Positions 24,480 through 39,150 are shown, counted from the stretch's first letter. The stretch: 64,000 nt of DNA from Histoplasma ohiense (GCA_017607445.1 JAEVHH010000001.1:434001-498000); one strand, 5' to 3'. Made by a program: numbers and translations. Notes: generated from the letters alone by a model not told the origin.

Positions 24480-26138
24480 TGTCTGCATGCTGAAGCTAGA
24501 CTATTCTTTGACTGCTTGACTATACTGCTGCTCTGCTGTGTGAACTGAGTGTCATCTGATGTGAATCATCTGTCAGATGATGTTCTCTTCACTGATGGAG
24601 CTCTGAGTAGCTATCCACTTATGAGGTGCTAGCTCAGTGAGCTGTGTTGACTGGGTTGATTGAGTGGATGATGTAGATATCATCACTGCAATCATTGATA
24701 CTGACTGTGCTGATGATGATTGCTGCTTCTGAGCATCTCTGTGGCATCTGTTATCAAGATAGTGAACAGCTGCTAGCTTCTTTTGAGTTAGATGTCTGAG
24801 GACACTGTTCACACATCTGAGCATAGCAGAACAGTGCTGATGCTCAGCTGAGTAGAGTTGACAGCAGTTGGCACACTGTGATGCTCTCTTACACTCCACA
24901 TCTGTTGACCTCTCATGCCAGCTTGTGGGCTCACTGCAGTTGGAGCATCTCACCAGTCACACACACTTTGATGAATGGCAGTACCTCTGGCATTCTGGGT
25001 CATGTCTCACTGCCAGTGGCCTTTTCTCAATGAGTCTGGCTCTCTCACTGGCATTGAAGAGTGAGAAGCCTTTCATCAGAGTGAGAAAGAAGACAATTCA
25101 TGTAATCTTTCTCATCTTGAGATTCACTCCATGTTGCAAGAGTTGACAGCTCACTGATTTTATCTTTGTCTGAGTCAGAATCTCTCTCTCAATCATCTTA
25201 TCTGTGGAGATTCTTGTCTCTTTTCAGTTCTGAATGAATTTCAGAACTTCTGAGACAGCATAATTGTATCACCACTCTGATAGCCAGATCTCTGTGATGT
25301 CAAAAACTTCACAGAGAGTAGTCACTGTCTTCTCAGTGGTCAGAGCATCATGTATGTCTCTGTTACTTGATATGATCACTCAATCTGTTCTGATGAACTT
25401 CATCTTTGACATATTAGCCACATCTTCCACTCTCTGAATGTTTGCAACAATCATCTGCTGCACAGTATATGACTGCAGCTGAGTGATCTGTTTCTCTGAC
25501 TGAAGAGTAATGAAAACTCATGAATTCTTCTGCTGCTTTGTGCTCTCTGTGAGACTTCTTGACTGACTGATGTTCTTGAGCTGCAGGCTGGCTCCACTAG
25601 CTCTGTCAGCTGAGAAAGCTGCAGTCTTGACAGAGATAACTTCAGAGAGAACAGAATTTTTCTTCTTCTGCACAATGTCTGCTCAGATAGTCAGTTCTCT
25701 CACAGTTGTCTTTGCTGAATTTGACTGTGAGCAAATGTTCAGAACAGCATTCTCTCTCAGAGTTGATGCTGTACTCAGATCTGCTGTCATATATGTGATG
25801 AATCTTTCACAGAAGACTTGAACAAAGTTCTGACTGACTGACTGTTTCTTCTTCTCAACTCAGCTGTTCAGAGTCTTTGTCAATCTGATGAGAGTCTTCT
25901 GCTGCAGATTCTGTTGTTGTTGAGTCTTCTCAAACTGCTTCTGTAGCTGAGAGATGACTGTGGGAATGCTGTCACTGACTTCTTTGAGAACTGAAGGAGA
26001 CATTGTAACAGTCTTTCTCTGCCTCTTACCAGTCTTTTCAGTAACAAAATTGATCAGTGACTTCAGCTTCAGTGATCTGATGTAGGCTGTGTCGATGTTC
26101 TTGGGTGGATGGGAGGGCATTGAGGGCTCCATGACCAC
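24480..26138 (-). pseudogene. LINE ORF1 (gag-like), copy 1
   Basis: Starts MVMEPSMP at 26138; the 3' limit is approximate. N-terminal Gln-rich coiled-coil-like segment (QLQKQFEKTQQQQNLQQK), then a C-terminal run of cysteine knuckles (CQRYC, RCSNCSEPTSWHE, CANCCQLYSAEHQHC, ~25000-24830), as in Tad1-type ORF1 RNA-binding proteins. It is in a different frame from ORF2. Broken by TGA. Confidence 0.8.
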
Positions 26139-27249
26139 TCAATCTGTGCAGTACACACACATAGAGTAATCACAGAGGGTGTGTGATGATGTTGAACAGG
26201 TTGAAGGGTTAAAATTATATGAAAAACAGTTAGAAAATGGAAAAATTCAAATGTACCCCTACGTTTGTGAGTAGTTGTAAGGATGAATGTTTTGTTGATG
26301 AGTGAGAGAGAGTATCAGTTCTTCTGTGTAATTTTATTGAGTTTTCAGTAGTCAATGCAGAATCATAAGCCTTCTTGTGATTTCTTTGTGAACAGTACAG
26401 ATGCTGCAGTGGGTGAGTTGCTAATATGAATGAAGTCTTTGTTCAGTAGTCTGTTGAGTATTTTTCATAGAATGAGAAGCTCATTGTGTGATATACTGTA
26501 GAGAGAATTTCAAAGTGATTGTGAATTCTTATCATTTTTCTTGATGAGCTCAATTGTATGATCTATACTGAATTCTCAGTGAGAAGGAAACTTTTCAGCT
26601 TCTTTCTCATCAAATATGTCTGTGAAGTCTTTGTACAATTCAAGTAGTTTCTTGCACAGTTTCTTGAGATCTTTGAATTCTAGCTTTTCTAATACTTTTT
26701 TGATATTCATCATACTAGCAGCAAACACTTGGACATTCTTCTTCTCATATGTTTGGCAGATTAGTAGTTTGTATGCTTCCACTGATATCTGAGTGAGATC
26801 AGTGGTTCTATCAATATTCTTCTCATAAACATGATTGCCTTCTGGGAAAATAAGACAGTGATTGTATATGTCCAACAAGGTTTCAAATTCTGTGAGCCAT
26901 GATAGATCAAGCATTAGATTGTATTCAAGACTTTGTATTTTATATACATATATATTCTTTTTCTCATGTTCTTCTACATTGATATTAAATCTTATCATGT
27001 TGTAGAAGATGAATCCTCTGAAGCTGTCAAATTCACTGAGTTTACACAGTTTAGAAAAGGAGATACACTGAAGCTTATGCTTCTCAATCAGCTGAATGTC
27101 TATAAGAGTGTAGTGAAGGAAACCACTGTCTATCATTGCTTATACATTGACTAAACTATTTACAATGATAGAAATCATGATTGTGTCTGCTTATATCTTC
27201 TACTCAAATCTTCAGCTAGCTTTCTGCTTCTTGAGCTTTCATTCATATT

Positions 27250-28281
27250 TTAGAGTGAGAGCTTGTCTTTTCTCTGTTCTTGCTTGTCCACAGGCGACAC
27301 AGTGTTCACATGTGTGGGGGGTTTACTCAGAGCAATCACATTCAGACATTGATTTACAAAGTGCTCTGACTTGTCACAGTGTATGCAGACTTCTCTGATG
27401 ATTCAGTCAGCAATGTTCTTCTCTGAGATATTAGAGACTCTCAGATGACTTGCATTCACATGTGAAATTCAGTTCATTGATTCTGATTCAGAGGCAGAGG
27501 ATGCTGCAGAGTGGTTCAGAGCATACATATTTGTTCAATGAAATCCTCTATAATTTTGAAGTATGTGGAACTGAGACAGATTGTTGTTTAACAGATGAAG
27601 ATCAGCACAGAATTCACTGTATATTGAGAGCTTTGAATACTCTTTACTTTGATTATGCAACTGAAAGTTCAAATTCTTGAATAATATGTTGATTTTGATA
27701 ACATCATCTCAGTCTTGCCCATCTGCTTCTAGAAGTTTGCAATTGAATTCAGAAAGATAAATTGTCAACACAATGTTCATCTGACAAGTCTGATTAAGCC
27801 AGTCTAATGCTTTGACTTGAAGCATAGAATTGAGAAAGAGAGAGTTGAGTTGTTGAAAGACTAGCTCTGATGTACACTGATGATTCTGACAATGACTCAT
27901 TCAGAGTTGGAATTTTGCTAACATGTCATCATTCAATCTGCTATGGATATACCACACTTGATTGAATAGCAAGTCTATTGCTTGTTCATTGATGTTCAAT
28001 TTGATGTTTGCTTTTGACTTTCACATAAGATAGAGTGCTAGATCTCTTTTGTATTTATCAAGAATTGAAAGCTTCTCTCTTGAGGGCTTTTTGTAAGATG
28101 TGGGTGTAGGAGGAATGATGAACATGAAAGTGCTCATTTCAGTAAGTTGTTGTTGCAATTCAGTCATCTGTAGTGCTTGCTGTTGAAGGATACTTTATAG
28201 GTCTAAGTTGTTGTCTGCTGTGTTCAGATGTGATGAGTGTTTGTAGAATTGTTTGTAGTTCATTTTGATATCTAAGAATAT
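27250..28281 (-). pseudogene. Gypsy-1 gag, copy C1
   Basis: Same 1032 bp span as copy F, ending in TAA (27252-27250). The first ATG has become ATA (28281-28279), so only the internal ATG at 28263 remains. Several TGA stops. Confidence 0.8.
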
Positions 28282-28638
28282 GTAATAATAATGAAAGAAA
28301 AGAAATACTTGTAGGCACTTGATTCTCTTGCAGGCATTATTTGCAGTGTTGCAGTGCTAAGCTTTGTCAAGCTTCTTTGTGAACACTATTCACAGCATTA
28401 CAGTTTGTAGACACTTGGGCCTTGTAGAACACAGTCAATTGTGTCTCAGATGCTTAGACACAACAGTCTATATAACTAATGATAGAGACACTCAGGCTCA
28501 TGAGAAATCTCTTGTAACAACTAGACACTCAGACCTGTAACCAATGCACTTGAGTGTAAGAACTGATAACAATGCACTTGAGTGTAAGAACTAATAACAA
28601 AGCACTCAAGTCTTAAACACAGAAGAATCAATTTGTAA

Positions 28639-28670
28639 TGTAACAGATGTACTTTGATTAACAATCTAGC
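28639..28670 (-). repeat. First 32 bp of the copy C1 5' LTR
   Basis: Starts TGTAACAG and ends at CTAGC, where copy C2 is inserted. The sequence aatctagc matches the LTR subtype of copy E (gtgctagatt on the other strand). The remainder is at 53702-54202. Confidence 0.8.
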
Positions 28671-29204
28671 TGTAACAGACATACTTTGATTAATGATTTG
28701 ATACTATTCTAATTACAGATTACAAATTGATTAAGGAAAGAAAGAGAAAAGAAATCAGAAGAAAAGATTGTACAAAGAGGGTTCTTATAGAGAAAAGTTC
28801 AGAGTGGAAGAATATCAGAAGCCACTCCACAGTGGACCACAGAGCAGAAGAACATTAAGAGATACATGTAAAAATTGTTAGAAACTACACAAGCACAGAG
28901 CATGGAGTGGGAAAATCATTGAGAGCTACACAGAAGAATTGTTAGAGACTACACAAGCACAGAACACAGAGCAGAAGAATGTTAGAAGCTACACAGAAGA
29001 ATCATTAGAGACTATACAAGCACAGAGCACAGAGCAGAAGAACATTAAGAGCTATACAGAAGAATTATTAGAAACTACACAAGCACAGAACACAAAGCAG
29101 AAGAACATCAAGAGTTACACAAAATCACAACAGTCAGAAACAAGCAGATACAGAAGAGAAGTTGATTGCATAAGTTAATTACTAACAGATGCTAATCCAT
29201 CACA
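28671..29204 (-). repeat. Copy C2 3' LTR
   Basis: 534 bp, TG...CA ends, one 63 bp unit longer than the copy F LTR. Strongly mutated. Pol ends in TAG within it (29194-29192). Confidence 0.88.
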
Positions 29205-30954
29205 TTATCCCCCTCTATCAGAGTGAGTGAGGACTCATAGATGTCAAGAGTGATGGTGTCCTTTAAGACAGACACAGATTTCCAGATCAGACAATCATAT
29301 TCTATTCATTTGACAAGATATTCATGATGACAGTGATTGATTCTATTGTCAAGAATTGCTTTGATTTCCCACTCAAGTTCATTGTCTTCTTCTACAATGA
29401 CAGATGACTGTCAATCAGAGATTCTCTGTGAGAGGAATGAGTTCTCAGTCACAGATCAGAGCAGGTTTGTATGAAAGACATCATAAATATCAGACAGAAT
29501 GTTGAGTCAATAATTATATATATCTAACACTTTCTTCACTGTATACTTGATGTGATGATAATCTAGCATACACAAGAGGTGATCTGTTTTTATATTCTTG
29601 AGATTCAGTCAGACTTTGTCTTCTATATAGTATCAGATTGCAGAACTTTTTCTGATGTTTATTTGATTCTTATAATCTTACTGAGTGCTGGTCATTGAAG
29701 CTTCTGCTTATTTATGAGCTTTCTTCAGCTTGCTCACAATGTTCTCTGTCATCTGTATGAGACTGCAGATGTACACAGTTTCTCAGAGAGTCTCAGAGAA
29801 GTTCAGAATCTCTAAGTTGCATTTATATAGAAGAAAGAATGAGCTTACATCTGTTGTAGCAGAATCTCAATCATTAATCACAATCTCAGTATGTGGCAGC
29901 AGATTGCTTCAGTTGTTTTGTATATAATTATAGAACTTACAGAGAATGTTCTTTATTATTTGTATCATTCTCTCAGTAGCTCCATTAGTCTCTGAGTGAT
30001 ACACTGTTGATAACTTTCATTCAATTCTTAATAATTGGCATACACAGACTCAGAGTGCACTGACAAATTGACTGTCTCTATCTGACACAATGGATGAAGG
30101 CAGACTGTGTATACAATAGAACAGACTTCTGACAAAGACATCTGCAACTACTTCAGCATTCATCTTGTCACAGAACTGTAGTATTACATTCTTACTAAGT
30201 CAGTCAACAATGACTAGAATGTTTATAGAATCTCCACTTTCAGATAAGAAAACTGCAAAATCAATAGCTATATCATATCAAGTTCAGTCAGAGACAGATA
30301 GAGGCTTCAGCATCTCTTTTCAGCATTCACATCATATTGTCACTAAGCCACAGCAATCACAGTTGTGTACAAATCAGTATATATCTTTCAATATATCTGA
30401 TCAGTAGAATTCTCAGACAACAATATTGTACATAATTTTACATTCTAAATACTCAGTCATTGATGAGTCATGAATTTCTTGCATGATCTGTGTTCATAGA
30501 AATTCTGAATTGAGGATTCATCATCTATTTCAAAAGTATAAACAGTTGTCATCATCAATCAAACATGCTGAGATATCTATTCTTGAATATACATCTGCAG
30601 AGAATCAAGATACTCTACTTCATACAGCTTCAGCAGCTTGTTGTCAGAATTCATCTACTTCTATCACTAGCTTTCATTATTCTTCAAGCAAGGATTCTTG
30701 AGCTCAGAACTGGTTGATATGTACACAGAGTTCATCTGATTGTGTAGAACTTCTTATGATTACAGAATCAATTAATCAATACTCTCAGTGTTTTCATCTG
30801 TCATTCACATCCTTACAACTACCCGCGAATGTAGAGGTACATTTGAATTTTTCCATTTTCTAACTGTTTTTTGTATAATTTTAACCCTTCAACTCATTCA
30901 ACATCATCACACACCCTCTGCAATTACTCCACATGTGTGTACTGCACAGATTGA

Positions 30955-32620
30955 ATGATCATGGAGCTCTCAATGCCCTTCTGTCCACTCAAGGACATCA
31001 ACATGACCTATATCAGATCACTGAAGCCAGAGTCATCAGTCAATTTTGTTACTGAAAAGACTGATAAGAGACAGAGAAAAACTGTTACAATGTCTTCTTC
31101 AGTTCTTAAAGAAGTCAGTGACAGCATCTTCACAGCCATCTCTCAGCTACAGAAGTAGTTTGAAGAGGCTCAACAGCAACAGAATCTGCAGCAGAAGACT
31201 CTCATTAGATTGATAAGAACTCTGAACAGCTGAGTTGAGAAGAAGAAACAGTTAGTCAATCAGAACTTTGTCTGAGTCTTCTGTGAAAGATTCATCATAT
31301 ATATGACAGCAGATCTGAGCACAGCATCAACTCTGAGAAAGAGTACTGCTCTGAATACTCATTCACAGTCAAATTCAGTGAAGACAACTGTGAGGAAGTC
31401 AACTATCTGAGTAGATATCATATAGAAGAGAAAAAATTCTGCTCTCTCTGAAGCTATCTCTGTCAAGACTGCAGCTTTCTCAGCTGACAGAGCTAGTGAA
31501 GCCAGTCTGCAGCTCAAAAACATCAGTGAGTCAAAAAGTCTCACAGAGAGCACAAAGCAGCAGAAGAACTCATAAGTTCTCATCACTCTTCAATCAGAGA
31601 AACAGATCACCCAGCTTCAGTCATATACTGTGCAGCAGATGATCATTGCAAACATTCAGAGAGTGAGAAATATAGCTAATATACTGAAGATGAAGCTTAT
31701 TAGAACAGATTGAGCAATCACATTAAGCAACAGAGACATACACAATACTCTGATCACTGAGAAGACAGTGACTACTCTCTGTGAAGTTCTTGACATTACA
31801 AAGATCTGGCTATCAGAGCAGTGATACAATTATACTGTCTCAGAGATCTCAGAATTTATTCAGAACTGAGAAGAAACTAGAATTCTCACAGACAAAATAA
31901 TTGAGAAAGAGATTCTGACTCAGACAAAGATAAAATCAGTGAGCTGTCAATTCTCATGATATGAAGTGAATCTCAAGATGAGAAAGATTACATGAATTGT
32001 CTTCTTTCTCACTTCAGTGAAAGACTTCTCACTCTTCAATGTCAGTGAGAGGATCAGACTCATCAAGAAAAAACCACTGACAGTGAGATATGACTCAGAA
32101 TATCAGAGATACTGTCATTCATCAAAGTATGCACAACTGACAAGATACTCCAACTGCAGTGAGCTCACAAGCCAGCATAAGAAGTCAATAAATATAAAGT
32201 GTAAGAAAGCATCATGATATATTAACTGCTGTCAACTCTACTCAGCTGAGCATCAGCACTGCTCTGCTGCACTCAGATATATGAACAGCATTCTCAGACA
32301 TCTAACTCAAAAGAAGCTAACAGCTGTCCACTGTCTTGACAACAGATGTCACAGAGATACTCAGAAACAGCAATCACTGTCAGCACAGTCAGCATCAATG
32401 ATCACAGTGATGATATCTACATCATCCACTCAATCAACTCAGTCAACACAGTTCACTGAACTAGCACTTCATAAGTGAACAGCTATTCAGAGCTTTATCA
32501 GTGAAGAGAACACTATCTGACAGATGATCTGCATCAGACAACATTCAGCTCATACAGCAGAGTGACAGTATAGTCAAGCAGTCAAAAAGCAGTCTAGCCT
32601 CAGCATGCAGACAACAGATC
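30955..32620 (+). pseudogene. LINE ORF1, copy 2
   Basis: Starts MIMELSMP at 30955. Same architecture as copy 1: Gln-rich segment near 31150 and Cys knuckles near 32090-32270 (CHSSKYAQLTRYSNCSEL). Broken, mostly by TGA. The 3' limit is approximate. Confidence 0.78.
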
Positions 32621-32689
32621 TAAGATTCTTCAATCTCATTCCACAGATGAACTTTGACAGCAGCTCATTAAGTGACTTTTTATGCTAGA

Positions 32690-35600
32690 ATATCAACATC
32701 AGCAATGCAGCTGATGCTGCAGAAACAATCAACAGAAAAATTGTTCTCTGCAGATCTTTTGAGTAAATACAATCAGAGTGATTCTCTGTCACACAGCAGC
32801 TCTACAGCTTGCTTTTGAGCAGAGCTGTGAAATGATCTGTATACAGAAGTCTTACACACACTCTGACATCAAGACTTCTAATCACTCAGCATATGAGTGC
32901 TTTGCATTCATAGACCACTGAGATGATATTAATCTGAAGCAGTAAGAGAAGAAGAGGCTCTGAGTCATGACATATATACACAAAAATTCAAAGATAAGAA
33001 CACAGCAATATCAATCTATACAAAACAGAGATCTGCTGTGAATCAGTGTCAATGACTGCCACATTCTCAATGTGTACAGACAGTCTGAGACAGACACAGT
33101 CATAAACTATCTGATCAATTTGAGTCCATCAGCCTGCTGTCTAGTAGATGGAGATTTCAATAGATAATATAATGTCTTTGAATCAGAGGCAGCGAATCTG
33201 CACTGAGAAGAGAAGCTTGTTCAGTGAGTCAGTGAACACAGAATGAACTTTGTGAAAGAGATAGATATTTCAACTCATACAGTAAATCATATAATTGATC
33301 TCATCTTCTTCAATATGATCTTTGCTTTCATTTCAGTGTATCAAGATTTACACTGCAGCTCAGATCATCAGTCTATAATTACTATACTACTGACAATATC
33401 TCAGACACAGCAGAGCAGAGCTCAGATCAAAATCACAGACTCTCAGCTGAAGCTCTTTACAGATTTTGTCAGAGATCTCATAATAAATATATTTTATTCA
33501 GATAGAGTTGAGAATGCAGCACAGCTTGATAATCTAATCTGATACTTTACTCAGAATCTTCTGACTACAGTTCAGACAGTCAGTAAGTCAGTGCAACAAG
33601 AGCAGACTACAGCTCTCTGATGAACAGCAGACTGTCAAAAAATGCATTGAGAGCTCATCACTCATTAGACAGAGACTGCAAAACATCAGTTCAAGAACAC
33701 AGTGTGCAAGATCAAATGTGTATACTGAAGACAGATAATCAATAAAGTCAGAGATGACAGAAATCTGTACTGAATGATAGCATGACATGAGCTGAAACCC
33801 AATCTCAGAGCACCCTCTCTGATGATTGAGAATCAGATTATAGAAGAGACAGTCATTAAAATCAAGACACTTCAGCAAACTATTCTGAAGCAATACAACT
33901 CAGTTGATGATCTGAAATACAATTCATTGAATAATGAGTACTAAAGTGGCATGAGAAATCTGCTCTGAGATCTCTGAGTTGAGATGAAGAAAATAGAGTG
34001 CAACATCATTGAAGTACAGAGTATCTCTTCAGATATGAATGAAATCACAGTGCAGCTGCTCAAGATATACTGACAGTATGTGTTTTTTTTTATACAGCAG
34101 TTATACAACTGCTGTCTCTGACTCTGCCACTTTCCACAAATCTGAAAGCTGACAGAGATGACAATAATACTCAAAATAGATAAGAGAGATAGAAGCTCAG
34201 TTCATTTCTAAAGATTCATTGCTCTTCTCTCAGTAATCTTCAAGAAGCTGAAACACATTGTTGCAAGACAACTGATATACACAACACTTATTCATAGTAT
34301 AGTCAGTTTATAGTATGAAGAGATACTGCTCAGACAATCAGCAATGAATCTGATAGCTGCTTTCACTCATAAGATGAAAACAATCTTCACACAAAACAAG
34401 AAGATATTCATGATTACAATGAATGTGCAGAGTGTCTTTGATGCTGTGCTGCACAGACAACTGCTTCAGTGAATAATACAACAGAGATAGTCACACAAGC
34501 TGCTACAACTCATTGACAGCTTTCTCACTGAACACAGAGCTCAGATTCAGCTGAAGAGAATCATCACAGCAGCATATCAGATGCAATGTGGTATACTATA
34601 GAGATCTTCTCTGTTATCAATACTGTTTCTTCTGTATCTGACAGAGTTGCTGTGGCAGAATCTGAAATTGCACTTTGACTATGCAGATGATTTGAATATT
34701 TGACAGACTATGCACTCATTTGACAGCAATGCTATTCTTCTCAGTCATAATATACAGAGTATTCTGAGATGAAGGAAGACAAACAAGATGATCTTCACAT
34801 CAGAGAAATTTGAGATGATTCATCTTACAAAAAAGTGACACAATGAAGCACTGTCAGTGATTGTGTCAGAGAATCTGATCATACACTCTGTCACTGTCTC
34901 AGCTGAACAGAAGTCAGCACTTCATTGACTGAGTGTATACTTTGACAGAAGACTTATCTGAAGATCATATATCTCTGTCTGAACAAAAAAGACAAGAGCT
35001 GTGACTCAGTATATTCAAAGTCTAGAAAAGATCAGAAATGAGCTCTCAGCAGATGCTCTGTGAAAGACAGTCACTATCTATATAATTCTCTTACTGCTCT
35101 ATAATACAGAGATCTGATACAGTGGCTGCATACAGTCAGTAAAATATATGAGCAGAAGTGGAGAGATCAGCTCTCATCTGAAATGACATATAAGAACAGT
35201 TGAAAAGATGCTTACTATAGCAGTCAGAAAAGTCCTTTCAATTTTCTGTACAACACTCATCACAACTCTATATCAAGATACTGAGCTCTCATCAACAATG
35301 ATAGCTCTGAAGAAGATCAAAATATGTTTTGCAATAAGGCTTCAGATAATGAATGAGAGACATTCACTGACTTTATAAATAGCTTTCTCAATGATTACAC
35401 ATGAAAGAAGAGCTGAAATCTGACAGCACTCAAAGATCAAAATTCAGAGATTGAGAATGCTGCTGTCTACAGTCAATAAATCCACACTTATCATTCCACA
35501 CTACTCAGAGAGATGCAGAACAGACTCCACAGAGAATGTAGATAAAAAAAATACTGCTCAGATATTCAAGAAATAATGAAGAAGTCAATCTTCAACAGAT

Positions 35601-36824
35601 CTATATATTTTCTCAGATGAATCAGAACAGATTCTTGACAACAGCAGATGAGTTAGCTATGATTTTATAGTCTATTAGAGAAATAAATAGCTGATCAGCT
35701 TCTCAGCTGTACTGAGTTCTATATCATATATCTTCAATGCTGAGACAGTTGATGTCTGCTGTGCATTAGAGTGCACAGTGAAGCTTCTACTCTGTGTCAC
35801 AGATGACAGCATCAACTCTCAGATCTGACTCTGTCTTGACAACATCTCAGTTATTTGAGACATACAGAGCAGTGCAATGATCTTCTTGAACTGAGTCTAC
35901 AGTCACTGTCACAAGCTTCTCAGATAACATAATGTGAGTCTGAAATGAGTCTCTGAATATATGAGAATAGAGAACAATGAGAAAGCAGACTATCTGACTA
36001 AACAGACAATCTCATCTACTGCAGTCTCAGTCTATAAATTCAAAATCATATTCACAGTCAGTGAGATCTGCACAGTGGTCAAGCAGCTCAGTCAAAAGAC
36101 AGAGTGAGAGTGATGAAGCAGAGTCTGTGAAAAGCTCTCTGACTGATATCAGAGCTGAAGATTCAGCAGACTGACTATGAAATATCAAGTAAAGATCTCT
36201 TCAGAGCTCATCATATCACAGTATATTTTTCATCACTGACTCACACTTCACTTCTCTTATAAGAACTTTTTCTGATATCACAGATACTTTCAGCATGCAG
36301 ATGCAAGACTCATCTGTATCTGTGAATACAACAAAAGCTCAGAATATTTGATGCTCTGTTGACATTTACAGAAACACTTTTCTCACTGACTCAAGAAATC
36401 AACAGCACAGTCACACAACTGAATAACAGCTGTTGTCTATCTAGAGTCTCTGATCTCTACAGACTTTGTAGAACTGCTTGATCACACACAGTTCTACATA
36501 TAGTACTGTATGAGATAATGCAGTCATTTGAGCACACATCATCTGACTGCCCCCCACAGCAGTTCCAAGTCTATACAGACAGTACAGATAGCACAACATT
36601 CAATACAACTGATTCAATCAGTACAATAGATTCAATCAATACAATCAGTACAAATGATACAATCAGTTCAATCAGTACAATCAGCTCAATCAATTCAATC
36701 AGTACAAACAGTACAATCAGTTCAATCAGTTCAATTGATACAATCAGTTCAATCAGTTCAATCAATACAATCAGTTCAATCAATTCAATCAGTTCAACTG
36801 ATGCAAATGATTAAACCAGCATGA
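32690..36824 (+). pseudogene. LINE ORF2, copy 2
   Basis: Endonuclease (open frame 33243-33542, MNFVKEIDISTHTVNHIIDL), RT (~34250-34700, reading DYADDLNI-like near 34680), RNase H (~35600-35850) and the Gln/Ser repeat tail to TGA (36822-36824). 5' limit approximate. It is the inverted partner of copy 1, about 4.5 kb away. Confidence 0.82.
36590..36800 (+). repeat. 10 bp minisatellite in LINE ORF2, copy 2
   Basis: Tandem caatcagttc-type units, the counterpart of 20262-20500; unit order differs between the two LINE copies. Confidence 0.85.
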
Positions 36825-39150
36825 TGAGCTCATCTGTTTCAACTAGCTGTGGTGTAATCAGTACAGTCTGTATGTTGACTCAGTTGACATACTCTCAGCT
36901 GCAGACATGCACTCTTTTTCTTTCTTCTCACTGCTCTCTCTGTCTTTCTTCACTTCTTTCTTCTCACAATCTTCTTCAGTGCTCTCTTCTCTCTCTTCTC
37001 TCAGATTTGTGCTGAATCATGTGACTGCAAGATGTCACAGAAAGCACAGTCTTTTCTTCACTCTTCTCTTTATTTTTCTTTTCAGAACACTTATTTTTTC
37101 TTTTTTCTTTTGTCTATCTCATCTGTTTTTTCTCTGCTATTAGAAGCACAGACAGTTCTCAGATCAACTGAGAAAGTTATCTCTCTTCATTCACTGTAAA
37201 GCCTTTCAGACACAGCAGCAGCAGTTTCCCTCAGAAACCACACTATAGCTTCATTATGAATGATCATATATCAGATCAGAAGTGAATGCACAGCTCAGTA
37301 AAATTCTTTTCAATGAGCTGAGTCTTCTCAAGAGTTGCCATCTGAATTCTGTTTTCTTTCTCTCTGTGTATATAGAAATCTCTTCAGCATAGCATGTCTT
37401 CATGCTCTTCGGAAGGCTTCTGAAACACAGACGCTGCCCGTGTTTTCTCTGGGATGTTAAATCAATACAAACAAACAAACAAATCATCTGTCATTCAAAT
37501 CATCAGATGGTATATCTTGTTCTCAGTGAGACAGAGCATTCACAAGAGTGTTCTCTACTTCAGATCAATAATAAATTGTGAATGAAAAACAGCTAAAAAA
37601 CAATGATCAATATATATGCCTCTCAGTGAGCTTACAAGTGATTGTGAAGTACTCTAGATTCTTATGATCAGTGACAATCTCAAATCTCTCAACACTCATA
37701 AATTCAGACTTTTATTCTTTGAAACATTATATGATTGCTAGAAGCTTCTTGTCATAGATCTTGTAGTTGCATTCAGCAGACAACATCTTTTTTAAAATGA
37801 AGACACAAGATTATAGAACATCTTCATTATCATATTGCATTAGTACTTCATCTACTATATAATTCAAGACATCTGTTTCAAGAATCATATGTTTATCTGA
37901 ATCAAATGATTGCAGCATTGAAGTGTTTGTGAACATACACTTCAGCTTTTTGCATACTGTGTCCACTTTATCAGTTCATTGAAATACAGCATCTTTTCAG
38001 ATCAGATCTGTCAGTGGTCATACAATATCAGAGAAGTCTTTGATAAATCTTCAATAGAAGTTGACAAATTCTAGAAAGTTTCTAGTCTCTTTTATCAAGA
38101 CTGATGTCTCTCAGTTGAGAATTGCTTTCATCTTCTTAGAATTCATATATACATCTTTTTCAGCTTCAATGATGAATTCTAGATAGATTATAGACTTGAT
38201 CTCAAAGTCACATTTATAAATGTTCACTTACAGTTCAGCTTTTTGTAGACAGTCAAGCATTTGTCATACATACTTACAGTGCTCAGTGAGCAATTCATCA
38301 GTGAAGATCAAGATATCATTTATATACACTGAGACAATTTCATTGAGCAGATTTCATAGAGTTCAGTTAATGTATTTCTGAAACATACTTGAAGCATTTG
38401 CTAATTCAAAGAGAGTCACTGTTCATTCATATAATCTGTAACACATATGAAAGACAGTTAGTCATTCATCATCTTCATTAATTCTTATCTTGTAGAAGGC
38501 TGCAGAGATGTCAAGTTTCATAAATCATTTTACTTTTTCTATTCATTCAAGTATTTCATTGATAAGTGAAAGAAGATATCAGTTCTTCTGTATAATTTTA
38601 TTGAGTTTTTGATAGTCAATGCAGAATCATAAGTCTTCTTCTGATTTCTTTGCAAACAATACATATGCTGCAGCAGATGAGTTGCTAATATAAATGAAGT
38701 CTTTGTCTAGTAATTCATTGAGTGTTTTTTATAGAATGAGAAGTTCATTGTGTGATATGCTGTAGAGAGAATTTCAGAGCAGTTGTGAGTTCTTATCATC
38801 TTTCTTAATGAGCTCAATTGTATGATCTATATCAGATTCTCAGTGAGAGAGAAGCTTTTCAGCTTCTTTCTTATTGAACATATCTGCAAAGTCTTTGTAC
38901 AATTTAGATAGTTTCTTGTGCAGTTTTTTGAGATTTTTGAGTTCTAACTTTTCTAACACTTTTTTGATATCTGTTATACTAGCAGCAAACACTTGAATGT
39001 TCTTCTTCTCATACACTTGATGAATTAGTAGTTTGTACACTTTCACTGATATTTGAGTGAGATCAGCAGTTCTATCAACATCCTTCTTGTAAACACTGTC
39101 ATCTTCTGAGAAAATAAGACAGTGGTTGCATGTGTTCAACAAGGTTTCAA

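Larger units (their letters stand above)
19589..26284 (-). mobile_element. Tad1-like LINE, full-length copy 1
   Basis: 6696 bp flanked by a 12 bp target duplication gaatgttttgtt (19577-19588, 26285-26296). On the - strand it starts ATCCTTACAACTAC and ends in a (CAAA)n tail (19589-19608 region). It carries ORF1 with CCHC knuckles and ORF2 with endonuclease, RT and RNase H. Frames are broken mostly by TGA. CpGs survive only near the two ends. Confidence 0.92.
17701..27241 (-). pseudogene. Gypsy-1 pol, copy C1, split by a LINE
   Basis: The protease-to-RT part lies at 27241-26285 (VDSGF-like IDSGFLHYTLID near 27130; frame open 27136-26576). RT palm, RNase H and integrase lie at 19588-17701. The RT site reads YMND (~19350). 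The insertion point is in the RT fingers region. Stops are mostly TGA. Confidence 0.82.
30808..37483 (+). mobile_element. Tad1-like LINE, full-length copy 2
   Basis: 6676 bp flanked by the 14 bp duplication tcatctgtcattca (30794-30807, 37484-37497). Same 5' start (CATCCTTACAACTAC) and (CAAA)n tail as copy 1, in opposite orientation. More heavily decayed than copy 1. Confidence 0.92.
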
